Positions 6,564 to 7,900 of a DNA stretch of 7,900 bases are shown piece after piece. Position 1 is the first letter of the stretch. Each line of letters opens with the position of its first letter. The stretch is from Accumulibacter sp. (GTDB lineage Bacteria > Pseudomonadota > Gammaproteobacteria > Burkholderiales > Rhodocyclaceae), in assembly GCA_031264825.1 (NCBI GenBank), contig JAISDL010000172.1, positions 1-7,900 on the forward strand, in the 5' to 3' direction. The translations under genes were made by a program, and so were the position numbers. Under the pieces are notes generated by a model, which was not told the origin of the DNA, ran no database searches, and saw only the letters and a list, made by a program, of their open reading frames with translations.

Positions 6564-6574
6564 GCTCGACGCCG

Positions 6575-7735
6575 ATGACCAAGGACGCAATCAACCGTCC
6601 CGAATGGGTGCCGGACACGGCGGGCGAGGCCGAGGGCTTCACGACCAACGTCATGTCGGGAATCAAAAGCCGGCACGACGGAATGCCGGGAAGCCCTTCG
6701 GGCACGTCGGTCTACACCGGAGGGACGCGCCGCCGCGAACTGAGTCTCGACGAGTACGTCGACGGCGTGCTCTCCGGCGACCGCGCCGTTCTCGCCCGCG
6801 CGATCACGCTCGTCGAGAGCAACGCCGAGCGCCATCAAGACCTCGCGCAGGAAATGCTGATGCGCCTTTTGCCGCACGCGGGAAAAACGGTTCGCGTCGG
6901 GATCACGGGCGTCCCCGGCGCCGGGAAGAGTTCCTTGATCGAAACCTTGGGACTTCGCCTCTGCGCCGAGGGACACAAACTCGCCGTCCTCGCCGTCGAC
7001 CCGAGCAGCAGCGTCACGGGCGGCAGCATCCTCGGCGACAAGACGCGGATGGAACAGCTTTCGCGCAATCGCAGTGCCTACATCCGGCCGTCGCCTTCGG
7101 GCGGCGTGCTGGGCGGGGTTGCGCGAAAGAGCCGCGAAACGATGATCGTCTGCGAATCGGCGGGATTCGACGTGATCCTCGTCGAAACCGTCGGCGTCGG
7201 GCAGAGCGAAGTCACCGTGCGCTCGATGGTCGACCTCTTCATGCTCATGCAGATCGCGGGCGCCGGAGACGAGTTGCAGGGGATCAAGAAGGGCGTGATG
7301 GAGCGTTCCGACCTGATCGTCGTCAACAAGGCCGACGGTGACAACAAGTTGCGCGCCGAGGCCGCGCGCGTTGACTATCAGCGCATCCTGCACTACCTCC
7401 AGCCATCGACCGAAGGCTGGCGGACGCAGGCGCTGACGTGTTCGGCCTACACCGGCGACGGCGTTGCCGAACTCTGGGCCGTCGTCGAAGAATTCAGGCA
7501 GAACACGACGGCTTCGGGGGTTTTTGAAAAACGCCGCCAGCAACAGAATCTCGACTGGATGCACAGCATGGTTTCCGAGCAGCTCAAGCGGAAGTTCTAC
7601 AATCATCCGAACGTGCGGATGAACATCCCGCTCGTCGAAGAGATGATCGTCCAGGGACGCCTGTCGCCGACGCGCGCGGCGACGCTATTGCTCGCGCTCG
7701 ACGAAACCACGGAGACGCGCGTCCTGCGGTTCTGA
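6575..7735 (+). CDS. meaB: Methylmalonyl-CoA mutase-associated GTPase MeaB
   Basis: The 386-residue product belongs to the MeaB/ArgK G3E-GTPase family, chaperones that gate AdoCbl loading into methylmalonyl-CoA mutase and protect it from inactivation. GTPase motifs in order: Walker A GVPGAGKSS (112-120), VDPSSSVTGGSILGDKTRM (141-159) with the Mg-linked D142, ETVGVGQSE (204-212, including switch region), NKAD (251-254, guanine specificity), and SAYTGDG (290-296). The C-terminal helix region ends ALDETTETRVLRF. ATG at 6575 is 11 bp after mutB; a longer open frame reaches back to 6137 but lies inside mutB. The ribosome binding site is weak (AGG at 6562-6564, overlapping the mutB stop), pointing to coupled translation. 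About 55 residues precede the usual family start (SLDEYVDGVLSGDRAVLARAITLVES), containing RPEWVPDTAGEAEGF and a Gly/Ser-rich linker. Confidence 0.97.
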   Translation: MTKDAINRPEWVPDTAGEAEGFTTNVMSGIKSRHDGMPGSPSGTSVYTGGTRRRELSLDEYVDGVLSGDRAVLARAITLVESNAERHQDLAQEMLMRLLPHAGKTVRVGITGVPGAGKSSLIETLGLRLCAEGHKLAVLAVDPSSSVTGGSILGDKTRMEQLSRNRSAYIRPSPSGGVLGGVARKSRETMIVCESAGFDVILVETVGVGQSEVTVRSMVDLFMLMQIAGAGDELQGIKKGVMERSDLIVVNKADGDNKLRAEAARVDYQRILHYLQPSTEGWRTQALTCSAYTGDGVAELWAVVEEFRQNTTASGVFEKRRQQQNLDWMHSMVSEQLKRKFYNHPNVRMNIPLVEEMIVQGRLSPTRAATLLLALDETTETRVLRF

Positions 7736-7758
7736 ATGCGGGACACCTGTGATTGCTG

Positions 7759-7778
7759 GGGCACGGCGCGCCGTGCCC
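7759..7778. repeat. 20-nt perfect palindrome after meaB
   Basis: GGGCACGGCG is followed directly by its reverse complement CGCCGTGCCC, 23 bp after the meaB stop. As RNA it would form a strong stem of about 8 bp with a 4-nt loop. No T-run follows on the plus strand (TCTCGGCGG), so a classic intrinsic terminator is not supported. It may be a 3'-end stabilising hairpin, a protein-binding dyad, or one copy of a dispersed intergenic repeat. Confidence 0.6.
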
Positions 7779-7798
7779 TCTCGGCGGTATAGGTTAGT

Positions 7799-7882
7799 GT
7801 GAAACAACACGGGATTTGGGCGCAAAAAATCATCGCCGACAATGACGCCGCGATGACTTACGCAAAGAGCAAATGCCTGTAA
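7799..7882 (+). CDS. Doubtful 27-residue reading frame
   Basis: A GTG at 7799 opens a frame of 27 codons ending in TAA at 7880-7882 (KQHGIWAQKIIADNDAAM in the middle). The composition looks protein-like, but there is no clear ribosome binding site, no ATG start and no recognised family. It could be a remnant of a larger gene or chance. Confidence 0.15.
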   Translation: MKQHGIWAQKIIADNDAAMTYAKSKCL

Positions 7883-7900
7883 CCCGCCACCTCGGCCAAG

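Noticed and set aside
6137..6574. Upstream extension of meaB into mutB, possible mutase-GTPase fusion
   Set aside because: The upstream part is an out-of-frame reading of the mutB B12 domain. mutB has its own intact frame and stop, and meaB has an ATG at 6575, so this is not an IcmF-type fusion.
5364..6590. 408-codon minus-strand frame opposite mutB
   Set aside because: Same pattern as the frame opposite mutA: antisense to a conserved gene, biased composition, no domain.
6560..7606. 348-codon minus-strand frame opposite meaB
   Set aside because: Antisense to all of the meaB GTPase motifs and of shadow-like composition.
1..7900. CRISPR array, tRNA, rRNA or insertion sequence
   Set aside because: No regularly spaced direct repeats, no tRNA-like TTCGANNC arm in a cloverleaf context, no transposase and no terminal inverted repeats were seen.

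Overview
This is a GC-rich bacterial chromosome segment with strongly G/C-biased third codon positions. A zinc-finger YacG points to a Gram-negative-type lineage. The gene set does not fix the phylum; an environmental or uncultured lineage is a guess.

Layout. The left edge (3-311, +) holds the last 102 codons of an unrecognised protein. Next is yacG (406-597, +), a small zinc protein that inhibits DNA gyrase. Converging on it is a two-gene minus-strand toxin-antitoxin cassette: mntA (1310-1020, nucleotidyltransferase antitoxin) and hepT (1023-646, HEPN RNase toxin), overlapping by 4 nt. The convergent 3' ends of yacG and hepT both run into short ATC(A/G)GGN heptamer repeats, so the two unrelated proteins end in nearly the same peptide, DQ(E/A)SGIR.

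Divergent from mntA is a good sigma70-type promoter (-35 at 1412, -10 at 1436). It should start transcription a few bases before a complete cobalamin riboswitch (1451-1651). A leader of about 560 nt with no convincing gene follows, carrying hairpin plus T-run structures. Then comes a tight operon: mutA (2210-4387) and mutB (4392-6563), the small non-catalytic and large catalytic subunits of adenosylcobalamin-dependent methylmalonyl-CoA mutase, and meaB (6575-7735), the G-protein chaperone that loads and protects the mutase cofactor. The three products form one functional unit interconverting (R)-methylmalonyl-CoA and succinyl-CoA (propionate, odd-chain and branched-chain catabolism, or propionate formation). 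After meaB there is a 20-nt perfect palindrome and a doubtful 27-codon reading frame.

The most interesting point is regulatory. A B12-sensing riboswitch sits in front of genes that need B12, whereas such switches usually turn genes off when B12 is plentiful. Combined with the unusually long leader and possible terminators, this raises the question of whether it is an ON switch, a conventional repressor, or acts on an uncharacterised leader RNA. I see no wholly new protein system; the protein genes belong to known families except the left-edge fragment.
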